64,000 nt of DNA. Source: Hepsetus odoe. Its lineage: Eukaryota > Chordata > Actinopteri > Characiformes > Hepsetidae. Positions 25,279-38,086 of this stretch are shown one piece after another. The translations under genes and the position numbers were made by a program. Under the pieces are notes generated by a model. It had not been told where the DNA came from, searched no databases, and saw nothing but the letters and a program-made list of their open reading frames with translations. Numbering within the stretch: the stretch's first letter is position 1; each line of letters begins with the position of its first letter. The DNA lies in NCBI GenBank assembly GCA_017165825.1, contig CM029385.1:2601929-2665928 (forward strand), given 5' to 3'.

Positions 25279-26270
25279 TTGTTTTCCCCTTCATTCCCTC
25301 CTGTCCGTGTTTCTTTCTCTCTTTCATTGTCATCCTTTCTCTTTTCTCTTACTCATTTTCTCTTTCTTCTCTCTATCTCTCTTCCTGTCTCTGTTTCTTC
25401 AGTCTTTTCTCTACTCACTCTTACTTTGTTCCCCCTTTTTCTCTCTCCTTTCATCCAATCTCTGACACTTCATTCCACGGCAAACATTGTATCATGTCAC
25501 CCGTGTTGCCATGGAAACCTGAAGGACATTGTATTGATGCAGAAGAGTGATGTCAAATTAAACGGAAGTGGCTTTCACAAAAGCACCCTCGTGTCTTTGG
25601 CACATAAGGTGCTTAAAAGTGGATCCAATGATGCAGTCATTATTGTAAGCCTGATATCGAAGGACCCAAGAACACAAATCATTGTTTTGCACCAGACTGC
25701 CTGACTAAAGTGTTTTTTTAACACTTCACATAAAATAACAGCAATCCTTTATCTAGACGCTGCACCTCAGCCTCCATCTGATGTTCTGCCAACCTTCATA
25801 TTATAAAAGGTCTCAGCTGACGGTTTGGTTTCAGAGCAGGGTTTGGTTTAGAAACCCAAGAGAATTAGGTTTGGCGTTGGGTTTGAGGTTGAGGGAAAGG
25901 ATCTACTGTGTCTTAAGTAAAACATCTGTAATTATTACTAAATGTGGGGCATTTAGGCAGCTCTGTGTCAGTGTAGTGATCACATTAACGGCTTTGGGCT
26001 GAATTTCTTTCTATAAAATACATTCTATCCTTCTGTAATGACAACAATAATAATAATAACAACAATAATAATCACAATTGGTGATGTATATCATTTGAAT
26101 GATACAATAGGGATTTAACAACATTAATAATAATAATTACTTTTATTAACTAACCCTTTTTTTAAAAATGTTTAAATACTAAAAGGCAATAAAAACATCG
26201 ATCTGGCAACCCTGAGTAGGTCGCCGTTTGAACATCAGTGAGGAGAAACCGCTTCTGTTCTCTTTACAGC
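24491..26270. other. Intergenic DNA with CT-rich tracts
   Basis: Pyrimidine-rich simple sequence spans about 24850-25470, with pure (CT)n at 24999-25027 and 25231-25274. The open frames over it (SLSLSL...) are artefacts of the repeat. AT-rich sequence with ATA/AAC triplets lies at 26038-26170. Confidence 0.8.
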
Positions 26271-26271
26271 A

Positions 26272-26659
26272 TCTTTTCTTCAGCTGGGGTCAGCTTTATC
26301 AGCTGGTGCAGCCTGAATGAATTTCCTGCAGCCCTGGGCAGTTTGGTCATTTACTTTCTATGAGGTCAAGTGCACAGAGCGAGCTACTGGTTGTGGTTCA
26401 GGATGGAGCTTCATTAGTATCTTTTTCCCCACTGAAGCTCAGGATTTCATAACTGTGGTACTCGAACAGTCAGAAGTGTTACCAAGCACTTTAAAGTGGG
26501 TGTCCCTAAAATCTGAGACTACAGTAACATGGAAGAGGAGCTTTCTGTATAGATGGAATAAACTGAACAAAAGATCACTTGTGAAGATTTGCAGCTACAG
26601 AGGAATCGAAAACCCTCAGGATCCAACCAAACCATGTGTACCTGAGCTTCAGTCAGAAG
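26272..26659 (+). other. Exon-like open frame of unknown origin
   Basis: A 'ttctctttacag' acceptor-like site at 26260-26271 and a 'gaag|gtaaga' donor-like site at 26660 bracket 388 bp. One frame is open from the ATG at 26317 through the donor. The translated stretch (with VTWKRSFLYRWNKLN) matches no family I recognise. It may be a chance exon, a decayed exon or a transposon piece. No neighbouring exon was found. Confidence 0.2.
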
Positions 26660-26754
26660 GTAAGACTGCACATTACTACCCTCCTGTTATTATTTCATTA
26701 AAAGGGGGGATATTTTGGATATTTTATATTAACAGCAGAGAAATGTTAATACAG

Positions 26755-26873
26755 GCTGGCGATCTGTCCAGGGTGCGTCCCCCGTCCTCGCCCTGTGTGC
26801 GCTGGGTTGGACGCCAGCACTCCCCCGCGACCCCGTTTGGGACAAGCGGCAGATAATGGATGGATGGATGGAA
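26755..26873 (+). repeat. Tail-B repeat fragment (LINE-like 3' end) with (TGGA)n
   Basis: Reads 'gatctgtccagggtgcgtcc' to 'gggacaagcggcagataatg' and ends in TGGATGGATGG. It is the same block that follows the SINE head at 6706, 7413 and 56330. Confidence 0.7.
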
Positions 26874-27084
26874 ATGTTAATACAATGTCTTGTAAGTTCA
26901 CCCAAAAAGCAATCATGAAGACAAAAGAAGAGATTACTGCTGCCCCCTGCTGTTCAAACAAAGAACTTAGAGGGAGTGAGGGAGACTTTAAGGTCAGCCC
27001 TGCTCTTGGCAGAAGATCAGCAAATTTCAATGTTTTCATTGCTACCAACATACCAGATCACTGTACGTGTCGTTGCGATTGCTC

Positions 27085-27240
27085 TCGCTCATTTTCTGAG
27101 CCGCTTGTCCTGATAAGGGCCGTGGGTGGTGCTGGAATCTATCCCAGCTCTCAAAGACGGGGACACCCCGGACACGTTGCCAGTCCATTGCAGGGCAAAG
27201 ACACAGACAAACACACTCACACCTAGGGGTCAGTTTAGCA
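27085..27240 (-). repeat. LINE-like 3' end repeat, minus orientation
   Basis: It begins 'ctcattttctgagccgcttg' and runs through 'tatcccagctctcaaagacg' to 'cagacaaacacactcac', a very common teleost interspersed sequence. Confidence 0.6.
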
Positions 27241-27242
27241 TT

Positions 27243-27482
27243 GGGGCAGCGGTGGTCTATTGTTTAGGGATTAGGCTCCAGGATCAGAAGGTCGTGGACT
27301 CGAATCCTACACCAACAGGTTGCCCTGAGATTGCCCTTGATCAAGGTACTGTCCCCATCACAGCACCTGGGTGCTGAAACAATGCATGGTGTATGTGTGT
27401 TAAATACAGAGAATGCATTTGATTGTACTGCACTGTGTGCTGTGCTTCACAATGACAGTCACTTTCACTTTCACTTCACTTT
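27243..27482 (+). repeat. tRNA-headed SINE, tail type A
   Basis: Copy inserted directly beside the previous repeat, with 'ggggcagcggtggtctattg' head and 'gtcactttcactttcacttc' tail. Confidence 0.75.
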
Positions 27483-27489
27483 CTGAAGT

Positions 27490-27700
27490 GCATGTCTTCA
27501 GATGGTGGGAGGAAGCTGGAGCACATGGAGGAAACACACAGACACAGGCAGAACATGTCCATTCCACACAGAAAGGGCCCGGGCCGCCCCGCCCCGCCAT
27601 GGGATCGAACTCAGGACCTTCTCGCTGTCAGGAGACAGTGCTACCAACATGCTTTCACATATTTCCTGAAGAACCAGGTCACCAGTCCATTCCACACACG
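27490..27700 (-). repeat. SINE-like repeat (second head type)
   Basis: The minus strand has 'ggttcgatcc'-like and 'tttcctccatgtgctccagc' features seen also at 29730 and 45040 on the plus strand. Confidence 0.5.
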
Positions 27701-29720
27701 CAGTCACATTTTAGCATCTCCAATGCAGCTGACATACATAGTGGGCACAATAATGTTAGCTGTGTCTACTCTAGCCAGACTATGCTAGCAACAAAAGAGG
27801 GGCCAACAGATGATTTTCCAGAGCTAATTACAGCCAGCTAGCTCTGTTATAGCCCATATGAAAACATTTTTACAGATATGCTCATTTTCTCTTTACTCTT
27901 AACAGGGTCCCCAGATCATGGAAGGTGTGATATCGCTACATCACACCCTTGACGTTTCTCGTGTTCACATGTCCCCCATGAAAACGTATCAGGTTTCCTG
28001 CTGTGACTGCACTCCGGCTAATTAAAAACGGATTGAAAACATGCCTGAGCCACAAGGGTTAATTAACTTAAGTGAAGGATGTCAGGTTAACAAGCTAGCT
28101 AGTTACTGGTGGTGCAAACTTATCCCAGCTTGGGATCCTGGAGCCTATCCCAGTGCTCAAAGGTGGGGAAAAAACACAGACACTGGAAAAGTCAACAGTC
28201 CATTGCAATGGGATATCATGGGATTTCAGAACTTAAAAAATGAATGTACTCTTTTTTTTAAACGATCAATGAACCCGGACAATTGAGATCTTCTTTTTTA
28301 CTGCGTTGTCATGGTAATTTGTACTATATACATTATAATTTATACTCTACAGCTTATAAAGCTGTAGACCAATCAAGCAGCTGCCGCTTTCAGATTCAAT
28401 CCGTGCAGGTTTGCTGTGATTTAGAATTACATCCCCTCTCATGGAGGTGCTCACAACTTTATTCACCTTTTTGCTATTATGAGTATTTTGGAGAAACGTT
28501 TAGATGGAGGGATGGAAAGGACTCCCTTTGAGGCTGGCGGAAGTTAGCAAATGCCAGCTTTAACTTCATATCATGATGTTCCGTTATATGTTTCTATCTA
28601 TTTATGTGGAGCCGGGCCTGCTGAGCAGGGGCGTCCACTCATGTTAACGGGCAGGAAACGTCGAAACACTTTCAGCCTCTTCCCCAGGTGCTGGGAATCC
28701 ATATTGTTTGATAAAAGAGTCAGTGGAAAACTGATCAGAGAACAGAAGTGGCCTCTCCTCTGTCATCCAAGCTGGTGAAAAAGTCGTTCTGAGATCAGGT
28801 GGATAAGTAAAGTTGCCGCTGAAGTTTTTTCTGCATTGTTTATTTGTTGCATTTTCCCTGAACAAAGGAAAATGCTGTTATGTTTCTTCAAGTGTAAAGC
28901 GAACACGCAGAGCACAGCGGTGCACGGTGACTGGCCATAACCGGAGGACAACGCTTTTTTTTTGGTTGAACTGCATATTTGATGACATAAATATGCACGA
29001 GAAAGCTTGTCCTTAAAGCTTGTTGTTCTGGACATTTTTGCTGATGGAGGTGCCTGCAGCCAAATAAAGGACCACCAAGGTTACAATGTAGTTGCCAGGC
29101 TCAGGAAGAATAAACCTCATAACTAAACACCTCCAGTATATCTCTTGATGATCTCGCCAGGAATGGCCTTGGCCAAGAGCTAGCACTGAATGACTATTCA
29201 CTCAGTCACTCTTCATGCTGGAAAGTGCACAAAAACCACCCCACGATATTTCATGTGGCCATTGAAGCCAAAAGAGCCACGCGCATTAGAATATTGCAAG
29301 ATAGTTATTTCTCATCATCACCAAACTCAGGCCATAATAATGCTCGGAGTCGACTCCAAATCCACCCACCAGCATTTCACCAATCACGTGATACCAACAA
29401 CACCACAAGGTGAGGGCCACCATGCGCCTCTTCTTAGTCACACCAAGCTCCACTGCCTTTTAATGAATCTGCCACTAACTTAATGTCATTGCACAGCTTA
29501 AAACCATTCTGTTGGGTCTGCTGGGTCAGCCAGCAGCACTGAAACCGCAAAAGTGCACTGAACGTAATGAGGATGAGAGGGTGGTCATTTGACCCACCCT
29601 GAGAGAACAAGTCAGTTGTGATCTACGGGTCCAGATCATTGGGAGTCAAAGAATTCAGGGATCAAACATCTGATCTCCAGATGACAGAACCAGCGCTGTA
29701 TTTGATTGAATTAATAGATA
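27701..29720. other. Intergenic DNA, mostly unassigned
   Basis: A weak copy of the LINE-like tail lies at about 28115-28205 (gcctatcccagtgctcaaag). No gene is seen. Confidence 0.4.
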
Positions 29721-29729
29721 AGAAGGGCA

Positions 29730-29890
29730 GCACGTTGCCTCACGGTGAGAAGGTCCTAGGTTTGACTCTCAGGCAGGGCAGGGCCCGGGTGCTTTCTGTG
29801 TGGAGCCTGTTCTCCCCGTATCCGCATCTGTGTCCAGGAGCTCCGGTTTCCTCCCACCATCTAAAGACCTGCACGTCAGATTCTAATTTT
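29730..29890 (+). repeat. SINE-like repeat (second head type)
   Basis: It has 'agggcagcacgttgcctcac', 'ctaggtttgactctcaggca' and 'tctgtgtggagcctgttctc' followed by 'ggtttcctcccacc', a widespread teleost tRNA-derived repeat pattern. Confidence 0.6.
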
Positions 29891-31280
29891 CCTGTGAGTG
29901 TCAGTAAAAGATTGAAAAGAGAGTAAAAGATAAGAATCTGAACTTTTTAGCACATCATCTACTTGTTGCAATGAGTTACGAGCAAGAAATAATAATATGT
30001 AGAAGATGTAATCTTATAGCTATTACCTACAATAGAAGCAACCTAAAATTTTCCGGGTAGAGAAGCCAACGTTGGGATTGCGACAAAGACCTGACAAACC
30101 AAAACCAGTGGAAAACCCAGTTATACTCTCAATGAAGAGCAACCGACAAGAATCGCTGACAAACTCTCTTCAACATCCTGCCAATTGCTGCATAACGGCA
30201 ACCAGGGAGAGGCGTATGAGTGTGTGGAGAAAGAAAGTTGGAGAGAAGGGGGGTTTGAATAGCAGTCGTCCATTCACACTGGAAAATAACCCATCCGGCC
30301 TTGGATTACAAAGATACACGGAGGAAAATGTGACAACTCTTAGTTATTAATCACACCAAGTCCTGGCAAAAAAAAAAAAAAAAAAGCTAACAAGCATCAG
30401 CTCTGCAGATTTCTTTGCTCCTTCCTTTCATATTCCTGGTTTACAGGCTCTGTTAGACCTGCCTTAAAAGTTTTCCTCCCCTTTTTTGTGAACCCCCCAC
30501 GAAAATAAAGGTGCTCAAAGCTCCATCACAAAGGGAAACGTGTGAGTCACTGTGTTTTCTCACACTTCAAATAACACCAGAATGGCGAGGGTCCTTTTCT
30601 CCAACACCTATCTGGTGTGATTCATTTGCCATGGTGATGGACTCCATATGCCACATATAAATATATGCGCTTTGTATATTTATTTTTTTCCTTCCTGGCC
30701 GATGAAAAGATGGATCGCCAGCCAGAAAAGGAACGAGAGCCATTAGGCATCCAAAAAAGAGTATGATGTTTTATGTCCCTGGCTGGAGAGCTTTGTCAAA
30801 ATCAATCCCAGGAAAACAACTGCTGCCTCAGTTCTCAAAGAAGCTTTAAAGAGCAAAAATGAATTAAAAAATAAATTTAGCAGGTCACATGACATTCCTC
30901 ATTGTCAGTATGAGGATGAAAGTGTGTCAGCTGTTTATGGCAACTCGGAGCCCATGGCCTTGACGAGAAAATAAAAAAGAAGAAATAATGAGAAATTAAA
31001 AGTTGCAACTCCCACAGTCATTATTTATGGTAACAACAGAATCTTCTCTGCTGCTATGGTTACATTCGCACCACGTATATGAGAAATGTTCAGGTGCTTC
31101 ACCGAGGCTAAATGTATCTCACTTTCTTTTTCTCTACATCACAGAGTTACTGTTTACAAAAACAGACCAGGCTGGATATAAAGGTAGTATGAACAAGCTT
31201 TTCTTATAGAAATCAATTACATTTTAGTTCAGCTGTGCCATTCGACACTGCTCATCCCCATCATTAAAACTAGACTGATC
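29891..31280. other. Intergenic DNA, no gene seen
   Basis: There is a poly(A) tract at 30368-30385. The sequence otherwise looks unique. Confidence 0.4.
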
Positions 31281-32012
31281 CCTATACTGATTTCCACTAT
31301 ACCTTATATATCCACTATACCTTATATATCCTCTATACAGGTACCTTATATATTCACTATGCCTTATATATCCTCTATAAATGTACCTTATCTATCCACT
31401 GTGACTTATATATCCTCTATACAGGTACCTTATATATCCACTATACCTTATATATCCTCTATAAAGGTACCTTATCTATCCACTGTACTTTATATATCCA
31501 CTATACAGGTACCTTATATATCCTCTATACCTTATATATCCACTATACCTTATATATCTATAAAGGTACCTTATCTATCCACTGTGACTTATATATCCTC
31601 TATACAGGTACCTTATATATCCACTATACCTTATATATCCTCTAAAAAGGTACCTTATCTATCCCCTGTACCTTATATATCCACTATACAGGTACCTTAT
31701 ATATCCTCTATACATTATATATCCTCTATAAAGGTACCTTATTTATCCACTGTACCTTATCTATCCACTATACCTTATATGTCCTCTATACAGGTACCTT
31801 ATATATCCTCTATACCTTATATATCCTCTATACCTTATATATCCTCTATACAGGTACCTTATATATCCACTATACCTTATATATCCTCTATACCTTATGT
31901 ATCCTCTATACAGGTACCTTATATATCCACTATACCTTATCTTTCCACTATACCTTATATATCCTCTATACCTTATATATCCTCTATACAGGTACCTTAT
32001 CTATCCACTATA
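31281..32012. repeat. 18/24-bp minisatellite
   Basis: Over 700 bp of tandem CCTTATATATCCWCTATA (18 bp), with CAGGTA or AAGGTA inserted in many units to give 24 bp. Both lengths are multiples of six, so one plus-strand frame stays open for 244 codons (PYISSI/QVPYIS repeats). I do not regard it as a gene. Confidence 0.95.
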
Positions 32013-34126
32013 CAGGCCTCCGTTGGCAGTGGTGTAGGTCAGCTCTTACATGGGGCACCAAAATCTGTAGACTGGCTTATGACCTGGAGCTGAATGCCCA
32101 TAATTATGAAGGACAAAAAGCTTTCTTTCACTTTCAGATCATGTGGGCGTGATTAACTAATCATTTACTTATTCATTTATATTTCATTCATTATTTTGAT
32201 TCTTTTTTGCCACTGGACTTTCAAATGTATACATGTGTTAGAACACTAAAAGCTGTACTGGAATAAATCAATTCCAAAATCTTTGTCTTGAGCCATTGGA
32301 ATAATTCATGAATTTAGGGTTTGCATTATGCATTATGGGTATTGTAGTTTCTGAATCCTTGACATGACCTGAAATGACCTTCACAATTCTGACCCTCACA
32401 ATTTACATGCCAAATGCTTAGCTGACATTTCAGTCTCATTGATTTTTTTGACAAGGGCTGAGAGCCAAAATCATATTTAATTATTGTTAACACCATTAAG
32501 ATATTAATACGAGTATACCTTCACATTTCAACTGGAAATAAGGGCCGATGTGAAAGTAACCTTGGAGGGTTTTTAATTTCCTTGTAATCAGATTAGATGA
32601 TCATATCCATAAGTGCCCTTGACACCATCGAAAAGCGCCCACGTTCGGTAGTGGGACGATACATGTGGAGTGGATTGGGAGCCAGTTGTGGATATACAGT
32701 TCAGAATGCATGTGGTTGAGATGCTGGTGTTTCTAAGAGACGGAGGATTGTAAACACAGGCAGTGGGGCAGTGGAACGTACAAACCAGCGTTTGCCGAAG
32801 TGGCCACGTAGATAATTGATATTGTGTTTGAACAAGTCCTGGCATTGGATTAATGATTTATTCAGGCCAGTTTACACAAACACAGAGCAGAGCTGGATAC
32901 ATGAAGTGCCTCCCTGCAGACTTCCTGATGTCCTGAACATGTGGAAGAATTCCTTTCCCTCTGTTAATATTACCGCTTAACAAGGGCTTCCTTTCTGACC
33001 TCATCCAGGACGAGTACCAGGAGACGAGTTGGACCATTCAAACACCCCTGCTCTTCACTCGTCCATGCACCGTTCATCTGTGCACTGAAACAAACGGAAA
33101 TGGCTAATTAATGAGACAACGTCTGAGAGCATAACAATGAAGTTACTTAATAACTGATGCGGTTTTCCTACTCATAGTTTGGTTTATGAGCAAATTCACA
33201 GCTATTAATTCCTAACTCATGGCACTGTGGTATGTTCTTCCAAGCCATGTCTCCCAAACTAATCAGACAGTCCCTCCCATGGGAATCAAGCGGTCCAGCC
33301 ACTACAGCATTCATCCAACCAGCACTGGGGTATGGTGTGGTGTATCTTTTAATAGCCCCTCACCACTGAGAGAGTATATTTAGGAGTGCTGACCTTTTAT
33401 GATGCACCAAATATGTCCAAAACCTAAGAAAACTATGTAATGCACCCTTTACTTCACTGTGTCATGTAGGCGATTGCCCTTTTGCCCACTTGTTTCACCA
33501 GCTTTTTGAGGTTTAGGGGACAATTTGGGGTAACAGGACTTTTGTCACTTTTTTGTCAGCATGGCGTGATGTCCAACATGTCCAAATTTTCCTCACTTTT
33601 TGGTTTATGGTATCTTTTGTCACCAACCTCGTCATGGAACATCATGATCTGTGGTTCCTGCGTAAATGGAAAAGATGGATTGGTGTGTGTGTGTGTGTGT
33701 ACGTGCATGTGTCCACACTTGGACTTAAATTTAGATCTATGACAAAAAAGGAGTTACACGTCACCATATGATTGAGAGAAGTCTGATAACGTAAGCAAGA
33801 GTCTCACACACACACAAACACACACACCGGTGTGATGTGAGACGCCCAGTGGCTAATAAACATAACCCTCTCATGGGAGAACAGAACTGAAGGCTGCCTG
33901 GAAACACATTCTATGTTGATACCGAGTGAATATTCAAGTGAGGGAACAAGAAAGCTACGAGTAAAACTAAGCCACTATACTTCATCGTCCGCTCTAGAAC
34001 CGGTGCAGTAATATTCTGATGCTGATCCTCGAATCTGCTGCAGTAACGTTCTCTTTTCCTGTTGCCGAAAACATTCACGGACTAAGGCAGTCTTGTAACT
34101 TCGAAAACATAACTTTAGATTGTGAA
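32013..34126. other. Intergenic DNA, no gene seen
   Basis: Short (GT)n at about 33682-33700 and CA-rich sequence at 33808-33828. No coding or repeat family could be supported elsewhere. Confidence 0.4.
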
Positions 34127-34292
34127 ATGAAAAGTGAAAGTGACTATTCTCGTCATTACCGTGCACCATGGGGCAGCTATTTAAAGCAACCGGGGAGCAG
34201 TGATGGGACGGTACCTTGCTGAAGGGTAGCTCAGAGCAACCTACTGGTCTGGACCCACAACCTTCTGCTCCTGGGGCCAACTCCCTAACCTC
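34127..34292 (-). repeat. tRNA-headed SINE, tail type A, internally shortened
   Basis: Minus-strand copy beginning with 'gaaaagtgaaagtgactatt'; the middle segment around the cccctgctgcacg core is deleted. Confidence 0.7.
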
Positions 34293-36062
34293 AGTCGATA
34301 TTTGTGTGGTTCAAGGAATAAATAAAATAAGAGATCAGAAAAGCAAGCGCATGCCGTGCTGACCAAATTAAGTGAGGAGCCTGCACTTTATCAAAATTGA
34401 TCGGTTTTCTGTATTTCTTGTCATCATGGTCAAACAAAATGATGGTCTTACCAGTTTACCAGTTTCACTTTGTTCAGGAAATGATGTGCATTGGCCTTTA
34501 TCTTAAATCACATTAGGGCAAATTTAATCATCAAAATAAATGGCAACGCTGATCCACCAAAATAAGATACTGAAGGTTCATGAACGCTATTCGCCCTCGC
34601 TGTAACACAATTAACCTGTGGAGTCTTGATGGTTTAGGTTTCCAGTTTTGTTGGTGTTTTTTTCCCCGACTTCTGATTTACGTTTATCACCGCTTTTGGA
34701 AATCTCCAAAAACATTCAGAATTTACTCTCGAAGTTAATGTAATTCATTTGGGGCCTTTTCTATTGCTTCCCTCGTTGTTAAAAAAGTCGATGTAGAGGG
34801 CAGTGTGTGAAAAATAGAAAAAATAGAGAGGCTCTGCTGTTTTACAGTTTTTGCTAAAAGTCTTTTTTATTTATAACACAACATACTCTCAGAATGGACT
34901 AATACACTGCAAATGCATTCGCTCCTATTAGTAAAGAGCCAATATACTACATTATTTTTCATTTTATTTCCTTTCCTACAGGCCAACTTATAATGCAAAA
35001 GAGATTCATCACTTTTATCGCATGGCAATTTTACAATCTCTCCTTTTCCTGTTCGAATTCAAGAGTTTTAGTGAATCTACCTTTAAGACTGGTGTATATA
35101 AATCCTCTCCGCTCTGATTTGCTAAACTGTGTCGGGCCTAAGCAGTCCAGACTGTAACACTACTTCTAACTTGGGTTTAACTGCTATAATCTGAATAGGC
35201 AGAAATATCAAAATGCACTGGCTTTATGGCAACTAGTGAACTCATGGGATGCTTGTTTTCCAGACGAACTGCATGGACTGGGCCTGAATTGTAGACTTTG
35301 AACTGTTAGCAGTGTGCTACATTGAACTGTTTTCACATTTAAAAATAGTGAGAGGACAGCAGATCAAAATTCAATGCTTCTCCCATCGTAGCAGGCATTA
35401 CGCACTTGTGCGGATCTATATCGATGCCTTCAACTCCGAGCACTTTGACGCACGAAGGGATGGGAGCAAGAAAGCCTCTCTTGTACTTGACCTTGAGCGA
35501 GTACCCATTAGAATTGAAGCCTCTGTTTTTTATGCACGTTAGTCCACAGGGCTGAACAGAAATCCATCATTAGCATCATTCCTCCAGACATCAGATGTAT
35601 CCCACCGAGTAGCCTCAGCTCTAATGTAATTCAGCCCTGCTGTCCGTGAATCTGCCGCCTGAACTCTCGCCAATTAAAACAACACAACAGAAATGTGCAA
35701 GGAAGGAGCAGCCTTTGGTCAATGCATGTGTTGGCAGTTATAAGTATTAATGACCTCAATGCATCGTAACCGTCCAGCCGAATGAAAAGACGTCAAATGG
35801 TCTTCGAAATGCCAAAGACTACGATGAGTGTGAACTGCAAAGGGCCAGCATGGTTTTCCATGTTGTGGTCTTGAAACATTTCTAGGCAAAAAGAAAGCAA
35901 ATGGGTCAAAAATGTGTTGTTTATGATTCTATACGGTTGCAGGTATCAGTCTGAAAAGCTGTGTCAGGAATGTGGTTTATAGAGTTTTCAGGTTCTGGAG
36001 CCTCCTTTCTTCTACAGACTTTAGTGAACTCATAGGTCACCTGTTCCAACTCAGCAGCTCAT
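34293..36062. other. Low-repeat interval between stk35 and pdyn
   Basis: About 1.8 kb without recognisable repeats. One frame at 35312-35542 is open for 76 codons but has no family resemblance. It could hold regulatory DNA, which sequence alone cannot show. Confidence 0.3.
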
Positions 36063-36296
36063 GGCGTGGCGGTGGCCTAGCGGTCAGGGAGTTGGCCCCA
36101 GGATCTGAAAGTTATGGGTTCGAATCCCAGACCAGTAGGTTGGCCTGGGTTACCCTTACCATCCCTATCACTGCTCCCTGGGTGCTTTAAATAGCTGCTG
36201 CACGCGTGTGTTGTGGTGAAATGCTGAGGCTGTATTTCGTTGTGGTTCACTGTGTGCTGTGCTCTTTCACAGTGACAAGAATAGTCACTTTCACTT
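36063..36296 (+). repeat. tRNA-headed SINE, tail type A
   Basis: Good copy: 'ggcggtggcctagcggtcag' head, 'atgggttcgaatcccagacc' B box and 'agtgacaagaatagtcactt' tail. Confidence 0.8.
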
Positions 36297-36366
36297 CATC
36301 AAAAAGGCTTCCACAGGTTGAAGGATCAGGGTCCAGAAGCTGTTCTTTAAAGAGCAGCGGTGACCT

Positions 36367-36590
36367 AAAAGCGGTGGCCTAATGGGTAGGGCGTTGGCTG
36401 GATCAGAAGATTGTGGGTTCGATTCCCTCACCAGTAGGTTGCCCTGAGGTACCCTTGAGCAAGGTACCATCCCCGCCACTGCTCCCCGGGCACTTTCAAT
36501 AGCTGGCCCCTGTTGAAACACAGAGGTTGAATTTTGTTGTGTTGTGCTGCGTATCACAATGACAAGGGTAGTCACTTTCACTTTCACTTT
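36367..36590 (+). repeat. tRNA-headed SINE, tail type A
   Basis: Second copy 70 bp after the previous one in the same orientation; the head is 'aagcggtggcctaatgggta'. Confidence 0.8.
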
Positions 36591-37740
36591 GAAAATGGCC
36601 CATCTGTAAGGGGACAAAGTGGTTCTTCTTTGGCATCATTCTTCCATACTATCGTATTGGCTCTCGAAAAAAGAAAGAGGCTTGTGTGCTCATACAAATA
36701 TTCTTGTCATTGGGCCCTCAAGTGACACAACCATCTGTGTTTATGGGTTCAGTCCCTGGTGGGAGTCCAGAAGAAAGAACAACTGGCCTCACTCTTACTG
36801 GGTGGGTAGGATGCCCCCCTCCCCTCATCTCTCAGCTTCAGCACAGTAGTCTGTCAGCTGACGCAACAGAATTATTAGCTAGATTTCTCCTCCAGTTTTG
36901 TTTCAAAGGCAGTTTGGAAAAAGATGTGGCACTTCATGATGCAGCTTCCAGCATGAGTACCATCATATGGGTCCTAGATAGTGCATAGTACTGGGCATGC
37001 CTAAAAATGTGTGAAGTTTAGCTAAAACTCAAAATGTAAAACCAAAATATCGATTCTGTAAAGAACCATGAGCTTTTTTTTTTAGTCGTAGTGTTCCAAA
37101 GAACCTTTATGGCACAATTTGTTTTGAATATGAATCGCCCATTTTTGAATTAAAGGATGCAAAACACCTTCTCAAAAATGCCAGAATGAGATTTCTGGTT
37201 GAGATCCCATGGAAGAACATTTTCTAGCACTTTTCATCGGATGTTCCATTGGAGAGTGAACCCCTCTTGCAGCACAATTACTGCGTCGTAAAAAGAACAT
37301 GATGTAAAGGTCTTCAGACTGGTCCCGTTCTATTATGTGAAGGTTCTTTACACCTTCATACAAAACAAAAAATGTTTTGGGGAACTGCACACACAATATT
37401 TAAAAAATTCACAGATGAAAGATGTAACTGAGCCAAATGATCTTTACATGTTTTCGTGTTAAAGATACAAAATGCAGGTAATGTTGACAGGTAATGGGGT
37501 GCAGGGAGCCTTTACCCGTTTTGCAGGCGCCTTTATGCGTAGCTGGACCTTCAATGGTGTGCAGCAGATGGATAAGTGACACGGAGATGTGTGAAAATGT
37601 ATCTGAGCTCCTGAGGGGAGTGTAGAGTGGGGGGGGTGGAGGTGGGAGGAGATGGTAGGAGGTGGGCCATCTCTCCATAACGTTTCTGCTCCCATTGGTC
37701 CAAATAAAAGAGTTTATTCTGATGCTGGTGGGTGACAGGA
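36591..37740. other. Intergenic DNA upstream of pdyn
   Basis: A short tRNA-like fragment may lie at 36725-36830. Otherwise nothing is recognised. Confidence 0.35.
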
Positions 37741-37916
37741 CGTGGGCAGCTGAAATAAAAAGAAAGAAGAGGCTGTAAGTGAGGAGGACAGCGCAGAGCG
37801 CATGGCTGCACGGTGACTTGCGCTGGGAGAGCCGCTCGCTCAAGAAGACACCAGGTTTATTTGAACAAAGTCATTTACTTTAACGGCTGGAGGACTCGGA
37901 GGACCGTGCAAACAAG
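37741..37916 (+). promoter_or_regulatory. Putative pdyn promoter and non-coding first exon
   Basis: A TATA-like 'gaaataaaaag' lies at about 37752-37762, preceded by 'gtgacaggacgtgg', a CRE-like half site. About 150 bp further on, 'aacaag|gtaaca' at 37916/37917 gives a donor site. Prodynorphin genes have non-coding 5' exons, which fits this place, but the start site is not demonstrated. Confidence 0.4.
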
Positions 37917-38027
37917 GTAACACTCTGTCTTTTATACTAGGAGCATAAAGTAATGAAATATAACAATAATAACAACAACAATAATAATAATTATTATTAT
38001 TTATAATTATAATTATATTTTTCTAGG

Positions 38028-38028
38028 A

Positions 38029-38082
<54 letters not shown>
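38028..38082. repeat. (TA)n microsatellite
   Basis: TA dinucleotide tract with one C interruption, inside AT-rich sequence 37950-38200 in the predicted pdyn 5' intron. Confidence 0.95.

Positions 38083-38086
<4 letters not shown>

Noticed and set aside
25134..25704. Ser/Leu/Phe-rich open frames
   Set aside because: Products of CT-rich simple sequence.
27413..27841. 142-codon plus-strand frame
   Set aside because: It runs across two different SINE copies.
31359..32093. 244-codon open frame with PYISSI repeats
   Set aside because: It is a by-product of an 18/24-bp minisatellite; no start context, domain or splice sites support a gene.
35312..35542. 76-codon frame in the repeat-free island
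   Set aside because: No recognisable motif and no splice or start context; kept only as part of the regional note.
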